Shown here: in pieces, positions 32,765 through 42,016 of the stretch
Layout: each line of letters starts with the position of its first letter
Position numbering within the stretch: position 1 is the stretch's first letter
Origin: Agathobacter rectalis ATCC 33656
GTDB lineage: Bacteria > Bacillota > Clostridia > Lachnospirales > Lachnospiraceae
Length of the DNA stretch: 64,000 bases
Assembly: GCF_000020605.1 (NCBI RefSeq)
Contig: NC_012781.1
Coordinates: 1,799,501 to 1,863,500 of the forward strand
Reading direction: 5' to 3'
Notes under the pieces: model-generated
What the model was told of the DNA's origin: nothing
Databases searched by the model: none
The model's input: the letters and a program-made list of their open reading frames with translations, nothing else
Program-made: the position numbers and the translations under genes

Positions 32765-35575
32765 TTATCTCGGAACCTCTACCATCTTGTAAGCTTCAAC
32801 TATATCGAATTCCTGAATATCATTAAATCCGTCAAATACAAGACCACACTCATAGCCTGTCTTGACCTCCTTGACGTCATCCTTGAATCTCTTGAGTGAA
32901 GCAAGGTCTCCCTCGAATATCTGCTCACCCTCTCTGCTAATTCTGACACGGCAGCCTCTCTCCATAAATCCGTCAAGCACATATGAACCTGCAATGTTTC
33001 CAACGCCTGAAGCCTTGAAAATCTGTCTGATTTCCGCATGTCCGATAACCTTCTCCTCAAATACAGGATCAAGCATACCCTTCATGGCCGCAGATACATC
33101 CTCGATTGCATTGTAGATGACCTTGTAAAGTCTGATATCTACGCCCTCACGGTCTGCTGTAGCCTTGGCAACAGGATCCGGTCTGACGTTAAAGCCAATG
33201 ATGATTGCATTTGATGCTGATGCAAGGATAACATCTGACTCGTTGATGGCACCAACGCCGCCATGGATGACTTTGACCACAACCTCCTCATTTGAAAGCT
33301 TGACAAGACTCTGCTTAACAGCCTCAACTGAACCCTGTACATCTGCCTTTACGATGATATCAAGCTCCTTCATATTGCCGGACTGAATCTGTGAGAACAG
33401 ATCATCAAGTGACATCTTTGCCTTTGTATCCTCGATGAGCTTATTCTTCTCCTCTGAAATATATGTGTCAGAGAATGCCTTTGCCTCCTTCTCTGAATCA
33501 CATGCCACAAATGTCTCACCTGCTGAAGGCACACTGTTGAGTCCAAGTATCTCTACAGGCGTAGAAGGCTTAGCCTCCTTTACTCTGCGGCCCTTGTCAT
33601 CAATCATGGCTCTTACCTTACCATAGCTGCTTCCACATGCGATAGGATCTCCGACATGGAGTGTTCCTTTTTGTACAAGCACTGTGGCAACCGCACCACG
33701 GCCTTTATCAAGCTGTGCTTCAATTACGAGACCTCTTGCGTTTCTATCAGGATTAGCCTTGAGCTCGAGCACCTCTGCTGTGAGAAGAATCATCTCAAGG
33801 AGATTGTCGATACCCTCCTTAGTATGTGCAGATACAGGACAGAATATTGTGCTTCCGCCCCAATCCTCCGGGATAAGCTCATACTCTGAGAGCTCCTGCT
33901 TAACCTTGTCGATATTGGCACTTGGCTTATCTATCTTGTTGACTGCAACGATAATCTCAACACCTGCTGCCTTTGCATGGTTTATTGCCTCAACAGTCTG
34001 CGGCATTACACCATCATCTGCAGCAACAACAAGGATTGCGATATCAGTAGAGTTTGCACCACGCATACGCATTGCTGTAAATGCCTCATGTCCCGGTGTA
34101 TCAAGGAATGTGATGTTCTGGCCATTGATTGATACAACAGATGCACCAATGTGCTGTGTAATACCACCTGCCTCACGGTCTGTAACACGTGTCTGTCTGA
34201 TGGCATCAAGCAGTGATGTCTTACCATGATCTACGTGACCCATTACGCAGACTACAGGTGGACGAGGAACCATCTTGCTCTCATCCTCTTCATCCTCCTT
34301 GAGAAGCTCTGCAATCACATCGACCTTCTCCTCTTCCTCACATATGAAATTGAACTCTAAAGCAATCTCCTCAGCGGCTGCAAAATCAACTTCAGAGTTA
34401 ACTGTTACCATCTCGCCCTTCATGAAAAGCTTCTTTACAATGGCTGAAGGCTGAACCTTCATCTTATCAGCTAAATCCCTTATTGTAATCTTCTCCGGAA
34501 GAGAAATTGTCTTAATCTCGTTCTCATCCTCTTTTGGCTGTGCCTTCGGCTGCTGTGGCTTTTTCTTACCGCCGTGCTTCTCGAGATTGATGTAATTCTC
34601 CTGCTTCTTTCCGAGCTTATCCTGCTTCTGGCTCTGATTGTGATTATGCTTATTCTTTCTATCGTTGCCTCTGTCGCGGCTCTCCTTTCCTCTTACATCA
34701 TCAGGAGCTGCAACTGCAACTGTTTCTTTTCTGAAACGATTTCTGTCATCACCTCTGCTGCCTGTTCTATCGTTATTTCTATCATTGCTCCTGCTTCTGT
34801 CATTGCTTCTGCTTCTATCATTATTTCTGTCAAAGCTTCTGCCACCCTCTGCAGGACGTCTGGCGTCATTTCTGAAGCCTCGGTTATTGTCTCTATTATT
34901 GTCTCTGCTGTTATCTCGGTTATTGTTGTCGCGATTGTTTGTTCTTCTATCGCTGTTTCTGTCCGTATTTCTGCTTCTGTCGGCATTTCTGTCAGTGTTT
35001 CTGTTGTTGATTCTGTCGCCATTGTCCTGACGTCTGTCGCTTCTTCTATCAGCGTCAGCCTGACGTGCCGGACGCGAATTGGTTACCTTCATATCTGCAT
35101 ACGGATCCGCTGTACGCTCACTTATAGGGCGCATAGCTCTCTCTCCGACAGGTCTTGGCTTAATAATGCTGTGCTGCTCAGGACGTGATGACTGATTATC
35201 GCGTCTGCCATTGCCATTTCTGCGCTGCGAACTGTTATTTCCATTATTTCCGCTGCCGTTTCCACCATTTGTTTTCCTACCCTGCTTACTGTACTGGGCA
35301 TTGAAAACTGCTGTGATGCTTGCCTTTTTCTTTGGTCTGTCGGCTGCCTTAGCCTCATCCTTTTTAGGTTCTTCCTTTTTAGGTTCTTCCTTCTTAGGTG
35401 CATCTTTTTTTACTTCTGTTTTCGCGTACTTCTTTCGTACAATTTGCTGTGCCTCATCCTCAAGACCGCTCTGCACATTTTTGACAGCAAACTGTGTGCC
35501 GTTTAATGTGTCTATGACTTCCTGCGACTTTATATTTAATTCTTTTGCAAGTTCATGAACTCTCATTTTTGCCAT
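32765..35575 (-). CDS. infB: Translation initiation factor IF-2 with RDN-rich linker
   Basis: IF-2 brings initiator tRNA to the 30S subunit and drives subunit joining. The 936-residue protein has an N-terminal IF2-N segment ([21 protein letters not shown]), a Lys/Glu-Pro repeat (KKEEP), a very hydrophilic linker (about 165-285) made of Asn/Arg/Asp runs such as RDNNRDNNR, then the second IF2-N domain and the GTPase core ([12 protein letters not shown] near 446, [14 protein letters not shown]) and domains II-IV. GGAGG 11 bases before the ATG of MAKMRVHE sets the start; the frame could extend six codons into the ylxQ stop. Confidence 0.97.
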   Translation of the reverse strand: MAKMRVHELAKELNIKSQEVIDTLNGTQFAVKNVQSGLEDEAQQIVRKKYAKTEVKKDAPKKEEPKKEEPKKDEAKAADRPKKKASITAVFNAQYSKQGRKTNGGNGSGNNGNNSSQRRNGNGRRDNQSSRPEQHSIIKPRPVGERAMRPISERTADPYADMKVTNSRPARQADADRRSDRRQDNGDRINNRNTDRNADRSRNTDRNSDRRTNNRDNNNRDNSRDNNRDNNRGFRNDARRPAEGGRSFDRNNDRSRSNDRSRSNDRNNDRTGSRGDDRNRFRKETVAVAAPDDVRGKESRDRGNDRKNKHNHNQSQKQDKLGKKQENYINLEKHGGKKKPQQPKAQPKEDENEIKTISLPEKITIRDLADKMKVQPSAIVKKLFMKGEMVTVNSEVDFAAAEEIALEFNFICEEEEKVDVIAELLKEDEEDESKMVPRPPVVCVMGHVDHGKTSLLDAIRQTRVTDREAGGITQHIGASVVSINGQNITFLDTPGHEAFTAMRMRGANSTDIAILVVAADDGVMPQTVEAINHAKAAGVEIIVAVNKIDKPSANIDKVKQELSEYELIPEDWGGSTIFCPVSAHTKEGIDNLLEMILLTAEVLELKANPDRNARGLVIEAQLDKGRGAVATVLVQKGTLHVGDPIACGSSYGKVRAMIDDKGRRVKEAKPSTPVEILGLNSVPSAGETFVACDSEKEAKAFSDTYISEEKNKLIEDTKAKMSLDDLFSQIQSGNMKELDIIVKADVQGSVEAVKQSLVKLSNEEVVVKVIHGGVGAINESDVILASASNAIIIGFNVRPDPVAKATADREGVDIRLYKVIYNAIEDVSAAMKGMLDPVFEEKVIGHAEIRQIFKASGVGNIAGSYVLDGFMERGCRVRISREGEQIFEGDLASLKRFKDDVKEVKTGYECGLVFDGFNDIQEFDIVEAYKMVEVPR

Positions 35576-35592
35576 ATATCTATTTTCCTCCA

Positions 35593-35907
35593 TTATTCAG
35601 TTTTATTCGACTGCAGCTTTTTTATCACTGCATTTGCAAGGTTTTCATCCGTTACTGCAAGGGAAGCGCGAAACTCTTTGCCTATTGCATTCCCTAACCC
35701 CACCTTGTCACTATAAAAATAAATCGGAACCTCATAGAAAGCAGTCATATCCGAAAAATGCTTCTTTGTGTTGTCTGATGAATCATCTGCAACTATCACT
35801 AAAAATGCCTTTCCTGTCTTTACAGCTTTCTCTGTAGAAAACTCTCCGCTAACCACATTGCCTGACTTTGCTGCTAATCCCAGCATAGAAAGTACTCTAT
35901 CTGTCAA
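35593..35907 (-). CDS. ylxQ: L7Ae-family RNA-binding protein YlxQ
   Basis: The 104-residue protein is an L7Ae/L30e-type k-turn binder, the YlxQ member found in nusA-infB operons. It has [25 protein letters not shown] (about 5-29), [16 protein letters not shown] and the conserved [16 protein letters not shown]. Its start overlaps ylxR by 11 bp and its stop touches the infB region. The cellular RNA target is not known. Confidence 0.92.
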   Translation of the reverse strand: MTDRVLSMLGLAAKSGNVVSGEFSTEKAVKTGKAFLVIVADDSSDNTKKHFSDMTAFYEVPIYFYSDKVGLGNAIGKEFRASLAVTDENLANAVIKKLQSNKTE

Positions 35908-36169
35908 TTTGGTTCATCTCCTTTTCAAGCTCCTCATATACCTGTTCTGATACACTAACACCAAGGGAACGCTCAAGTGCCTTTGTCTTTTTAGCCTTTT
36001 TAAAGCATTCAAGGCTCTTACATATATAAGCTCCCCTGCCGTTTTTCTTGCCGGTGTCATCGAGAATTATGTCGCCCTCCGCAGTCTTTACCACGCGAAT
36101 AAGTGACTTCTTTTCCTTCATCTCCTGACAGCCTACGCATTTGCGCATTGGAATCTTTTTATTTGCCAT
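35897..36169 (-). CDS. ylxR: YlxR (DUF448) nucleic-acid-binding protein
   Basis: The 90-residue protein has the family motif PMRKCVGCQEMKEKKSLIRVV (in the first 30 residues) and the GRGAYICKSLECFKKAKK segment (about 45-62). YlxR of Bacillus subtilis has been reported as a modulator of RNase P (RnpM). The start abuts the nusA stop by one shared base, so the two are coupled. Confidence 0.94.
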   Translation of the reverse strand: MANKKIPMRKCVGCQEMKEKKSLIRVVKTAEGDIILDDTGKKNGRGAYICKSLECFKKAKKTKALERSLGVSVSEQVYEELEKEMNQIDR

Positions 36170-37413
36170 TACTGCTCATCACCACTATCTGCCGCATCAT
36201 TTTCTGTACCTGCTGCTTCGTTCTCGTCAGCCTCTGTATCAAAAGCCTCTGCCTGTACATCTGCCTGTTCTGTATCAGCTAATCTCTCGTTCTCAGCAAG
36301 CTCATCATCCGAATAATCATAATCGTCATCATAATCATCCTCTTCATAGTCATTCTCATAATCCATGAAGTCCCCTGACTCTCTAGCCTGTGTCTCGCTC
36401 TTGATATCAATCTTGAAGCCTGTAAGTCTTGCTGCAAGTCTTGCATTCTGTCCTTCCTTACCGATTGCAAGCGAAAGCTGATAATCCGGAACAACAACCT
36501 TTGCTGATTTCTCATCTGCATCTGCGATAACAGAGATAACCTTTGCAGGGCTAAGTGCGTTCTGGATAAGTATTGCCGGATTCTCATCCCATGTGATGAT
36601 ATCGATTTTCTCACCGCGAAGCTCATTTACGATAGCATTTACTCTGGCACCATTCATACCTACACATGCTCCTACAGGGTCTACGTTTGGATCATTTGAC
36701 CATACTGCAATCTTTGTTCTGCTTCCGGCCTCACGTGAAATAGCCTTTATCTCAACTATGCCCTCTTTAACCTCTGTAACCTCTGACTCGAAAAGTCTCT
36801 TCACAAGCTCAGGGTGTGTTCTTGAAACAAGAATCTTTGGTCCCTTTGATGTTGACTTAACCTCAAGGATATATACCTTGATACGCTCTGTAGGCTTGAA
36901 TACCTCACCCTTTATCTGCTCACTCTCAGTCAGAAGTGCATCTGCCTTACCTAAGTTGATGCTGACATTCTTTCCGATGTACCTTTGAACAACACCTGTC
37001 ACAACATCCTTTTCCTTGCTGTTGTACTCGTCAAATATTACCTTTCTTTCCTCCTCGCGGATTTTCTGAAGGATAACATTCTTTGCGTTCTGTGTAGCAA
37101 TACGTCCGAATTCCTTTGACTTAACCTCAACTCTCACGATATCTCCAAGCTGATAGTTACCGTTTACCTTGTGCGCATCTGCTAAGGAAATCTCCTCAAC
37201 CGGATCCTCAACCGTATCTACAACCGTCTTCTCCTGGTAGCATGAGAAAGCACATGTCTCAGGATCTATTTCTACCTTTACATTGTCTGATTTACCAAAA
37301 TGGTTCTTGCAGGCAGTCACAAGAGAGTTCTCAATTGCCTCAAGTAAAGTTTCTTTACTGATGTTTTTCTCCTGCTCTAATATATTTAACGCTTCTAATA
37401 ACTCATTGCTCAT
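36169..37413 (-). CDS. nusA: Transcription termination/antitermination factor NusA with acidic tail
   Basis: NusA binds RNA polymerase and nascent RNA and modulates pausing and termination. The 414-residue protein has the N-terminal domain (about 1-130), S1 (about 133-200, VVTGVVQRYIGKNVSINLG), KH1 (RTKIAVWSNDPNVDPVGACVGMNGARV, about 234-260) and KH2 (QLSLAIGKEGQNARLAARLTG, about 315-335). The last 65 residues are extremely acidic (Asp/Glu/Tyr and Ala runs), where E. coli has AR repeats; Firmicute NusA usually stops earlier. Confidence 0.97.
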   Translation of the reverse strand: MSNELLEALNILEQEKNISKETLLEAIENSLVTACKNHFGKSDNVKVEIDPETCAFSCYQEKTVVDTVEDPVEEISLADAHKVNGNYQLGDIVRVEVKSKEFGRIATQNAKNVILQKIREEERKVIFDEYNSKEKDVVTGVVQRYIGKNVSINLGKADALLTESEQIKGEVFKPTERIKVYILEVKSTSKGPKILVSRTHPELVKRLFESEVTEVKEGIVEIKAISREAGSRTKIAVWSNDPNVDPVGACVGMNGARVNAIVNELRGEKIDIITWDENPAILIQNALSPAKVISVIADADEKSAKVVVPDYQLSLAIGKEGQNARLAARLTGFKIDIKSETQARESGDFMDYENDYEEDDYDDDYDYSDDELAENERLADTEQADVQAEAFDTEADENEAAGTENDAADSGDEQ

Positions 37414-37450
37414 TATTTTTTCCTCCTATTTGTGTTATCGTGCGCTTTAA

Positions 37451-37918
37451 TTAAAAATCCAATGCCTGACGTATAAGCGCAATGTCACTCTTATTAAATG
37501 TAGTCTCATTGCCGTCTTCATCGGTTATTGTCACTGTATCCTTATCATAGGCTTTAAGCAGACCATAAAATTCCTTTGATTTGTTGATAGCCCTGTATGT
37601 GCGAATCTCTATCTCCTTATTCATATTGCGCACATAGTCCTTTTCCTTCTTGAGAGGTCTTCCAAGCCCCGGCGAGCTGACCTCGAAGGTGTACGAATCA
37701 GGAATATAGTCCTCTCTGTCGAGAATCTCATTCATCTGCCTTGCAACCACTTCACAGTCATCAACAGTTATGCCACCCTCCTTATCGATATATGCTCTCA
37801 GGTAGTTCATACCGCCTTCCTTAACATACTCGACATCAACAAGCTCAAAATTCATGCTGTCAAGAATTGGTTGTATAAAGCTCTCCGTCTTTGCCTCATA
37901 TACACTTGCCTTTGACAT
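37451..37918 (-). CDS. rimP: Ribosome maturation factor RimP
   Basis: RimP is needed for 30S assembly. The 155-residue protein shows FELVDVEYVKEGGMNYLRAYIDKEGGITVDDCEVV (from about 24), YTFEVSSPGLGRPLKKEKDY (about 80-99) and an SH3-like C-terminus. It is the first gene of the operon that runs to ribF. Confidence 0.96.
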   Translation of the reverse strand: MSKASVYEAKTESFIQPILDSMNFELVDVEYVKEGGMNYLRAYIDKEGGITVDDCEVVARQMNEILDREDYIPDSYTFEVSSPGLGRPLKKEKDYVRNMNKEIEIRTYRAINKSKEFYGLLKAYDKDTVTITDEDGNETTFNKSDIALIRQALDF

Positions 37919-38004
37919 TTTATCACCTCTCTTTTTTATACTTGTAACTATTCATAATTGTTCCAAGTGGTTCTGAATAGCTGCCTGATGTTTATAAACG
38001 TGAA

Positions 38005-38032
38005 TTGAGAGAGGACTTTTGCCCTCTCTCAA
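38005..38032 (-). promoter_or_regulatory. Strong hairpin in the rimP operon leader
   Basis: TTGAGAGAGG (38,005-38,014) and CCTCTCTCAA (38,023-38,032) form a perfect 10-bp stem with an 8-nt loop. It lies about 20 nt after the predicted start of transcription and about 90 nt before rimP. No U-run follows, so it is not a terminator; a leader stabiliser or protein site are possible roles. Confidence 0.6.
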
Positions 38033-38057
38033 TCTAGTCAACGTTGTTATCATAGGT

Positions 38058-38086
38058 ATAATAGCACTATCAGAAAAAAAAATCAA
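38058..38086 (-). promoter_or_regulatory. rimP-nusA-infB operon promoter
   Basis: TTGATT (38,081-38,086) and TATTAT (38,058-38,063) are 17 nt apart on the minus strand, with a T-rich spacer. It is divergent from the tRNA-Glu gene. Confidence 0.78.
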
Positions 38087-38140
38087 GTTTTTTTAAAAAA
38101 GTACTTGCTTTTTTTGAAACTCCATGATAGTATAATACAC

Positions 38141-38212
38141 GGTTCGTTGGTCAAGCGGTTAAGACGCCGCCCTCTCACGGCGGAAACACGGGTTCGATTC
38201 CCGTACGGACTG
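38141..38212 (+). tRNA. tRNA-Glu (anticodon CTC)
   Basis: The sequence folds into a full cloverleaf: acceptor GGTTCGT with ACGGACT (two G-U pairs), D-loop with GGTCAAGCGGTTAAGAC, anticodon stem CCGCC/GGCGG around the loop CTCTCAC (anticodon CTC, reading GAG), and T arm ACGGGTTCGATTCCCGT. The 3' CCA is not encoded. TATAAT at 38,131-38,136, 5 bp before the gene, is a -10, although the nearest -35 (TTGCTT) has a long 20-nt spacer. Confidence 0.95.
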
Positions 38213-38254
38213 CTTACTGATATTTATTTAATTAAATACAGCCCAACCCGAAAG

Positions 38255-38280
38255 CATCGCATTTATGCGATGTTTTTTTA
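38255..38280 (+). terminator. Terminator of tRNA-Glu
   Basis: CATCGCAT and ATGCGATG form a hairpin with a very short loop followed by seven T, 43 bp after the tRNA end. Confidence 0.85.
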
Positions 38281-38288
38281 TTGTTGTT

Positions 38289-38550
38289 GACACCGGACGC
38301 ACCCGTAGCACCAAAATGCACCTTGCATGCGCTAACGCTACGCTGTCAAGATACTGTACGAATTATGCTTTTCAGGCTCACTTTGCTTGACGAAAACGTC
38401 GAAACGCGCCGTCCATGGCGCGGTTCTCCTTGACTTGCCTTCCATGGCAAGTCATTTCTGTGTTTCATAGGCATAATTCTACAGTATCTAAACAGCTTCG
38501 CTAGTCGCTTATGCAAGGTGCATTTTGGTGCTACGGGTGCGTCCGGTGTC
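38289..38550. repeat. 262-bp inverted-repeat element with internal hairpins, possible MITE or structured RNA
   Basis: The outer 40 bp (38,289-38,328 and 38,511-38,550) are a perfect inverted repeat. The next ~40 bp on each side pair imperfectly (for example GATACTGTA with its complement near 38,480). The centre holds three separate hairpins: GACG-AAAA-CGTC (38,389-38,400), CGCGCC-GTCCAT-GGCGCG (38,405-38,422) and GACTTGCC-TTCCAT-GGCAAGTC (38,432-38,453). There is no coding frame of note and no obvious target-site duplication. It lies between the tRNA terminator and the galE terminator. The shape fits a non-autonomous mobile element or a long structured RNA. Confidence 0.75.
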
Positions 38551-38591
38551 TATCCACGCTATGATAAATATTTCCGTCTTAAAGTAAAATT

Positions 38592-38630
38592 GCCTTGGGG
38601 CATTCCGTTTACCACAGAATGCTCCAAGGC
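38592..38630 (-). terminator. Terminator of galE
   Basis: GCCTTGGGGCATTC (38,592-38,605) pairs with GAATGCTCCAAGGC (38,617-38,630) with one imperfect position, over an 11-nt loop. On the minus strand it is followed by AATTTTA. It lies about 45 bp after the galE stop. Confidence 0.7.
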
Positions 38631-38673
38631 ATAAATATTTTAAGTATAAGCCTGAATTAAAAATTAATCATAA

Positions 38674-39690
38674 TTAATCATCATATCCGTTAGGATTGTT
38701 CTTCTGCCATCTCCATGAGTCGGCACACATCTCCTTAATACCATACTGTGCTTCCCAGCCGAGCTCTCTCTTGGCCTTTGATGGATCACAGTAGCATGTA
38801 GCAATATCGCCAGGTCTTCTAGGCTTTATTGTATAAGGAATCTTAACACCTGTTGCAGCCTCGAAATTCTTTACGATATCAAGCACACTGTAGCCGTGTC
38901 CTGTTCCAAGATTGTAGATGCAAAGACCTGCATTCTCCTCAATTTTCTTTAAAGCCTTGACATGTCCAACCGCAAGGTCAACTACATGGATGTAATCTCT
39001 CACACCTGTTCCGTCAGGAGTATCATAGTCATCTCCGAATACTCCAAGCTCTTTGAGCTTGCCTACTGCCACCTGTGTGATATAAGGCATGAGGTTGTTT
39101 GGAATACCGTTTGGATTCTCACCCATTGTACCGCTCTTATGAGCTCCGATTGGATTGAAGTAACGAAGAAGAATAACGTTCCACTCATTATCTGCCTTAT
39201 AGATGTCCATAAGTATCTGCTCAAGCATAGACTTTGTCCAGCCGTATGGGTTTGTACACTGTCCCTTTGGACACTCCTCTGTGATAGGAATCTGTGCAGG
39301 ATCTCCGTATACTGTAGCTGATGAAGAGAAAATGATGCTCTTGCAGCCATTCTGTCTCATCACATCAACAAGTGTAAGTGTTCCTGCAATATTATTGTTA
39401 TAGTACTCCCAAGGCTTTGCCACAGACTCTCCTACTGCTTTGAGTCCTGCAAAGTGAATACAGCTATCTATCTTTTCTTCCTTAAAAATCTTATTTAAGA
39501 TGTCTCTGTCAAGGATATCTCCCTTATAGAACTTTACTTCTTTGCCTGTAAGAGCCTTAACTCTGTCAAGTGACTTCTCAGAAGAATTTGAAAGATTGTC
39601 AAGTACTACAACATCGTAGCCTGCATCAAGAAGCTCCACACATGTGTGGCTTCCGATATATCCGGCTCCACCAGTAACTAAAATTGCCAT
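38674..39690 (-). CDS. galE: UDP-glucose 4-epimerase
   Basis: GalE interconverts UDP-galactose and UDP-glucose with bound NAD. The 338-residue protein has the Rossmann motif [11 protein letters not shown] (about 4-14), the catalytic SSSATVYG and YGWTKSMLE (Tyr and Lys, about 145-153), [10 protein letters not shown] and the substrate motif [25 protein letters not shown] ten bases before ATG sets this start; the frame extends 15 codons further without support. It is divergent from an AraC-type regulator. Confidence 0.97.
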   Translation of the reverse strand: MAILVTGGAGYIGSHTCVELLDAGYDVVVLDNLSNSSEKSLDRVKALTGKEVKFYKGDILDRDILNKIFKEEKIDSCIHFAGLKAVGESVAKPWEYYNNNIAGTLTLVDVMRQNGCKSIIFSSSATVYGDPAQIPITEECPKGQCTNPYGWTKSMLEQILMDIYKADNEWNVILLRYFNPIGAHKSGTMGENPNGIPNNLMPYITQVAVGKLKELGVFGDDYDTPDGTGVRDYIHVVDLAVGHVKALKKIEENAGLCIYNLGTGHGYSVLDIVKNFEAATGVKIPYTIKPRRPGDIATCYCDPSKAKRELGWEAQYGIKEMCADSWRWQKNNPNGYDD

Positions 39691-39800
39691 AATAAATATC
39701 TCCTTTTCATTTTTGTTAAATTTATTGTAGCGCATTTGCTCATTTTTGTATAGAATAAAATGTAGAAGAAATATGTAAAAATGTTGTAAAGGTAGGCAAT

Positions 39801-40640
39801 ATGAATAATAAATACAAAAATTCCTATATCGTAAAAGAAAAAGAGCTTGTATCTCTGTCCGTATATAACGTAGGCTTCCAGAGCTGTGATAGCCTGTATC
39901 AGTGGGGCCCCGGTATCAGAGACCATTATCTGATTCACTATATCATAAGCGGTAAAGGCCGCTACACTGTAAATGGCAGTGTTCACACATTAACTCCCGG
40001 TGATGCGTTTCTCGTATATCCAAATACCGAAGTGATTTATCAGGCTGATGCGCAAGATCCTTGGGAATATACCTGGGTAGGCTTTACCGGCAGCGATGCT
40101 GCAACCATTTTAAGAGCCACTGATTTCACAAAAGCGCATCCATACATACACAGTGTATCAAACGGAAACGAAATCAAAAGACAGCTCATGCATATATACG
40201 ACGCCAGAGGCACAGAATTTGAAAATGCACTCGAAATGACCGGGCGACTCTACACCACCCTCGCTCTTTTTGTCAGTGCCGCCACATCAAAGCCGCCGCA
40301 AAACAGTGCAAACTCCTATGTACAAAAGGGCATCGAATACATCTCCGCCAACTATTCATACCCTATCACCGTTGAGGATATTGCATCATATATAGGCTTA
40401 AGCCGAAGTCACCTGTTCCGTTCCTTCCAGAGCATCCTCGGTGTATCGCCAAAGGAATATCTGACCGATTTCAGAATCAAACAGGCATGCTATCTGCTTA
40501 AACACTCCTCATTGTCCATCACAGCAATTGCAGGCTCTATAGGGTTTGATAACAGCCTTTATTTTTCAAAGACCTTTCATAAAATAAAAGGCCTTTCGCC
40601 TAAGGAGTATCGCAGTAAATACAAAAAAGCTCAAGAATAA
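39801..40640 (+). CDS. AraC-family transcriptional regulator
   Basis: The 279-residue protein has an N-terminal cupin sensor domain ([19 protein letters not shown]...[17 protein letters not shown], about 40-85) and a C-terminal double helix-turn-helix (about 175-275: [24 protein letters not shown] and [20 protein letters not shown], ending [10 protein letters not shown]). This layout is that of sugar-responsive regulators. It is transcribed away from galE; a galactoside signal is possible but not shown. Confidence 0.92.
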   Translation: MNNKYKNSYIVKEKELVSLSVYNVGFQSCDSLYQWGPGIRDHYLIHYIISGKGRYTVNGSVHTLTPGDAFLVYPNTEVIYQADAQDPWEYTWVGFTGSDAATILRATDFTKAHPYIHSVSNGNEIKRQLMHIYDARGTEFENALEMTGRLYTTLALFVSAATSKPPQNSANSYVQKGIEYISANYSYPITVEDIASYIGLSRSHLFRSFQSILGVSPKEYLTDFRIKQACYLLKHSSLSITAIAGSIGFDNSLYFSKTFHKIKGLSPKEYRSKYKKAQE

Positions 40641-40641
40641 A

Positions 40642-40681
40642 AAAAAGCTGCCGGGCTTCACATGAAGCCCGGCAGCTTTTT
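40642..40681. terminator. Bidirectional terminator between araC-type gene and rplT
   Basis: A perfect 19-bp stem (AAAAAGCTGCCGGGCTTCA with its complement) and a CA loop carries an A run on one side and a T run on the other. It serves the plus-strand regulator and the minus-strand infC-rpmI-rplT operon. Confidence 0.93.
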
Positions 40682-40702
40682 CATATATCTCTTTATGCTA
40701 AA

Positions 40703-41059
40703 CTAAGCAAGCTTAGATTTAGCAACCTCTACTAATTTAGCAAATCCTGCTGCATCTGTAACAGCCATATCAGCTAATACCTTACGGTTAAGGTCAACGT
40801 TTGCTAACTTTAAGCCGTGCATGAACTGGCTGTATGAAAGTCCGTTGAGACGAGCTGCTGCGTTGATACGAGCAATCCATAACTGACGGAACTGTCTCTT
40901 TCTCTCTTTACGTCCAGCGTATGAGCTTGTAAGTGCTCTCATAACTGACTGCTTTGCTACTCTATACTGCTTAGATCTAGCGCCTCTATAACCCTTTGCT
41001 AACTTTAATGTTCTGTTATGTCTTTTCTTAGCGCCTAAACCGCCTTTAACTCTTGCCAT
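40703..41059 (-). CDS. rplT: 50S ribosomal protein L20
   Basis: L20 is an early-assembly 50S protein and the usual autoregulator of its own operon. The 118-residue protein matches the family: [32 protein letters not shown] (about 12-43) and [30 protein letters not shown] (with K/R variation). It ends the infC operon. Confidence 0.98.
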   Translation of the reverse strand: MARVKGGLGAKKRHNRTLKLAKGYRGARSKQYRVAKQSVMRALTSSYAGRKERKRQFRQLWIARINAAARLNGLSYSQFMHGLKLANVDLNRKVLADMAVTDAAGFAKLVEVAKSKLA

Positions 41060-41090
41060 TTGTTGATTCCTCCTTAACTAATACTACCGA

Positions 41091-41288
41091 TTACATGTAT
41101 GGTAAAATCTTCTTCATATTCTTAACATTTGTCTCATCTGTCATTGTTGCTTTTCTGAGATTTCTCTTTGTCTTTGTTGTTTTCTTAGTTAAGATATGTC
41201 TCTTGTAGGCTTTATTTCTTTTTAACTTTCCTGTTCCTGTAACTTTGAAACGTTTTGCAGCTGCTCTGCTTGTTTTCATTTTTGGCAT
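41091..41288 (-). CDS. rpmI: 50S ribosomal protein L35
   Basis: The 65-residue basic protein has the L35 signature [20 protein letters not shown] and the C-terminal [17 protein letters not shown]. It lies between infC and rplT in the standard order. Confidence 0.97.
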   Translation of the reverse strand: MPKMKTSRAAAKRFKVTGTGKLKRNKAYKRHILTKKTTKTKRNLRKATMTDETNVKNMKKILPYM

Positions 41289-41309
41289 TGTGTGTTCCTC
41301 CTTAAATTG

Positions 41310-41816
41310 TTATCTCTTTTCTGCCAGCACCATACCGATGCTTCTTCCTTCAACCTTTGGTGCTTTCTCCACTACCGCTACATCTGAAAGATTCTCCGCT
41401 ATATCATCAAGGATATGTTTGCTTGCATTCATATGAGCCATCTCACGTCCTCTGAATCTGAGTGTGATCTTTACCTTATTTCCTTTTGCAAGAAATTTCT
41501 TTGCAGCATTCATCTTGGTATTCAAGTCGTTAGCCTCAATGTTAGGTGAGAGACGAATCTCTTTCAATTCAACGGTCTTCTGCTTTTTCTTTGCATCCTT
41601 TTCCTTACGGGCCTGCTCATAACGATACTTACCATAATCAATCACCTTACATACAGGTGGCTTTGCATTTGGTGCTATCTTTACTAAATCAAGTCCTGCC
41701 TCGTCTGCAATCTTTTGAGCTTCTCTTGAAGAAACAATTCCTAACTGCTCTCCATCCGCTCCAATCAGTCGAACTTCTCTGTCTCTGATCTGTTCATTAA
41801 TCATTAATTCGCTAAT
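41310..41816 (-). CDS. infC: Translation initiation factor IF-3, AUU start
   Basis: IF-3 keeps 30S subunits free and checks start codons. The 168-residue protein has MINEQIRDREVRLIGADGEQLGI, the linker YRYEQARKEKDAKKKQK and the C-terminal RLSPNIEANDLNTKMNAAKKFL. GGAGG lies nine bases before ATT of I-SELMINEQ; the first ATG of this segment is 12 bases further and badly spaced. An ATT start is the hallmark of infC in E. coli and many other bacteria, where IF-3 discriminates against it to control its own synthesis. Confidence 0.93.
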   Translation of the reverse strand: MSELMINEQIRDREVRLIGADGEQLGIVSSREAQKIADEAGLDLVKIAPNAKPPVCKVIDYGKYRYEQARKEKDAKKKQKTVELKEIRLSPNIEANDLNTKMNAAKKFLAKGNKVKITLRFRGREMAHMNASKHILDDIAENLSDVAVVEKAPKVEGRSIGMVLAEKR

Positions 41817-41832
41817 GGTCTTGTACCTCCAT

Positions 41833-41864
41833 AAAAAATAGTGGATAGGCAGACTATCCACTAT
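41833..41864 (-). terminator. Attenuator hairpin upstream of infC (L20/IF-3 leader)
   Basis: ATAGTGGATAG (41,838-41,848) and CTATCCACTAT (41,854-41,864) form a perfect 11-bp stem followed on the minus strand by six T, ending 6 bases before the infC Shine-Dalgarno. A competing GAGTATCCACTCT segment near 41,923-41,935 can pair with one arm. This is the layout of the L20-controlled attenuation leader in Firmicutes. Confidence 0.88.
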
Positions 41865-41963
41865 ACAATCTTCAACACAAATGTTTGAAAATATTAACGC
41901 TAAGTCGCGCCATTGCGCTTAGGTGAGAGTGGATACTCTACTTTGTTTTCATACAACTACTAG

Positions 41964-41992
41964 AATATAGCACAGACAATTTCTGTTGTCAA
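41964..41992 (-). promoter_or_regulatory. infC-rpmI-rplT promoter
   Basis: TTGACA (41,987-41,992) and TATATT (41,964-41,969) are 17 nt apart on the minus strand. The leader of about 140 nt between it and infC holds a CTAAGCGC/GCGCGACTTAG structure and the attenuator. Confidence 0.85.
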
Positions 41993-42016
41993 CACTTTTA
42001 TCTAAATTTCTATAAT

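Noticed and set aside
34574-35188. Long, Ser/Val/Ile-rich plus-strand frames opposite infB
   Set aside because: They mirror the low-complexity RDN linker of IF-2, so open frames are expected on the opposite strand.
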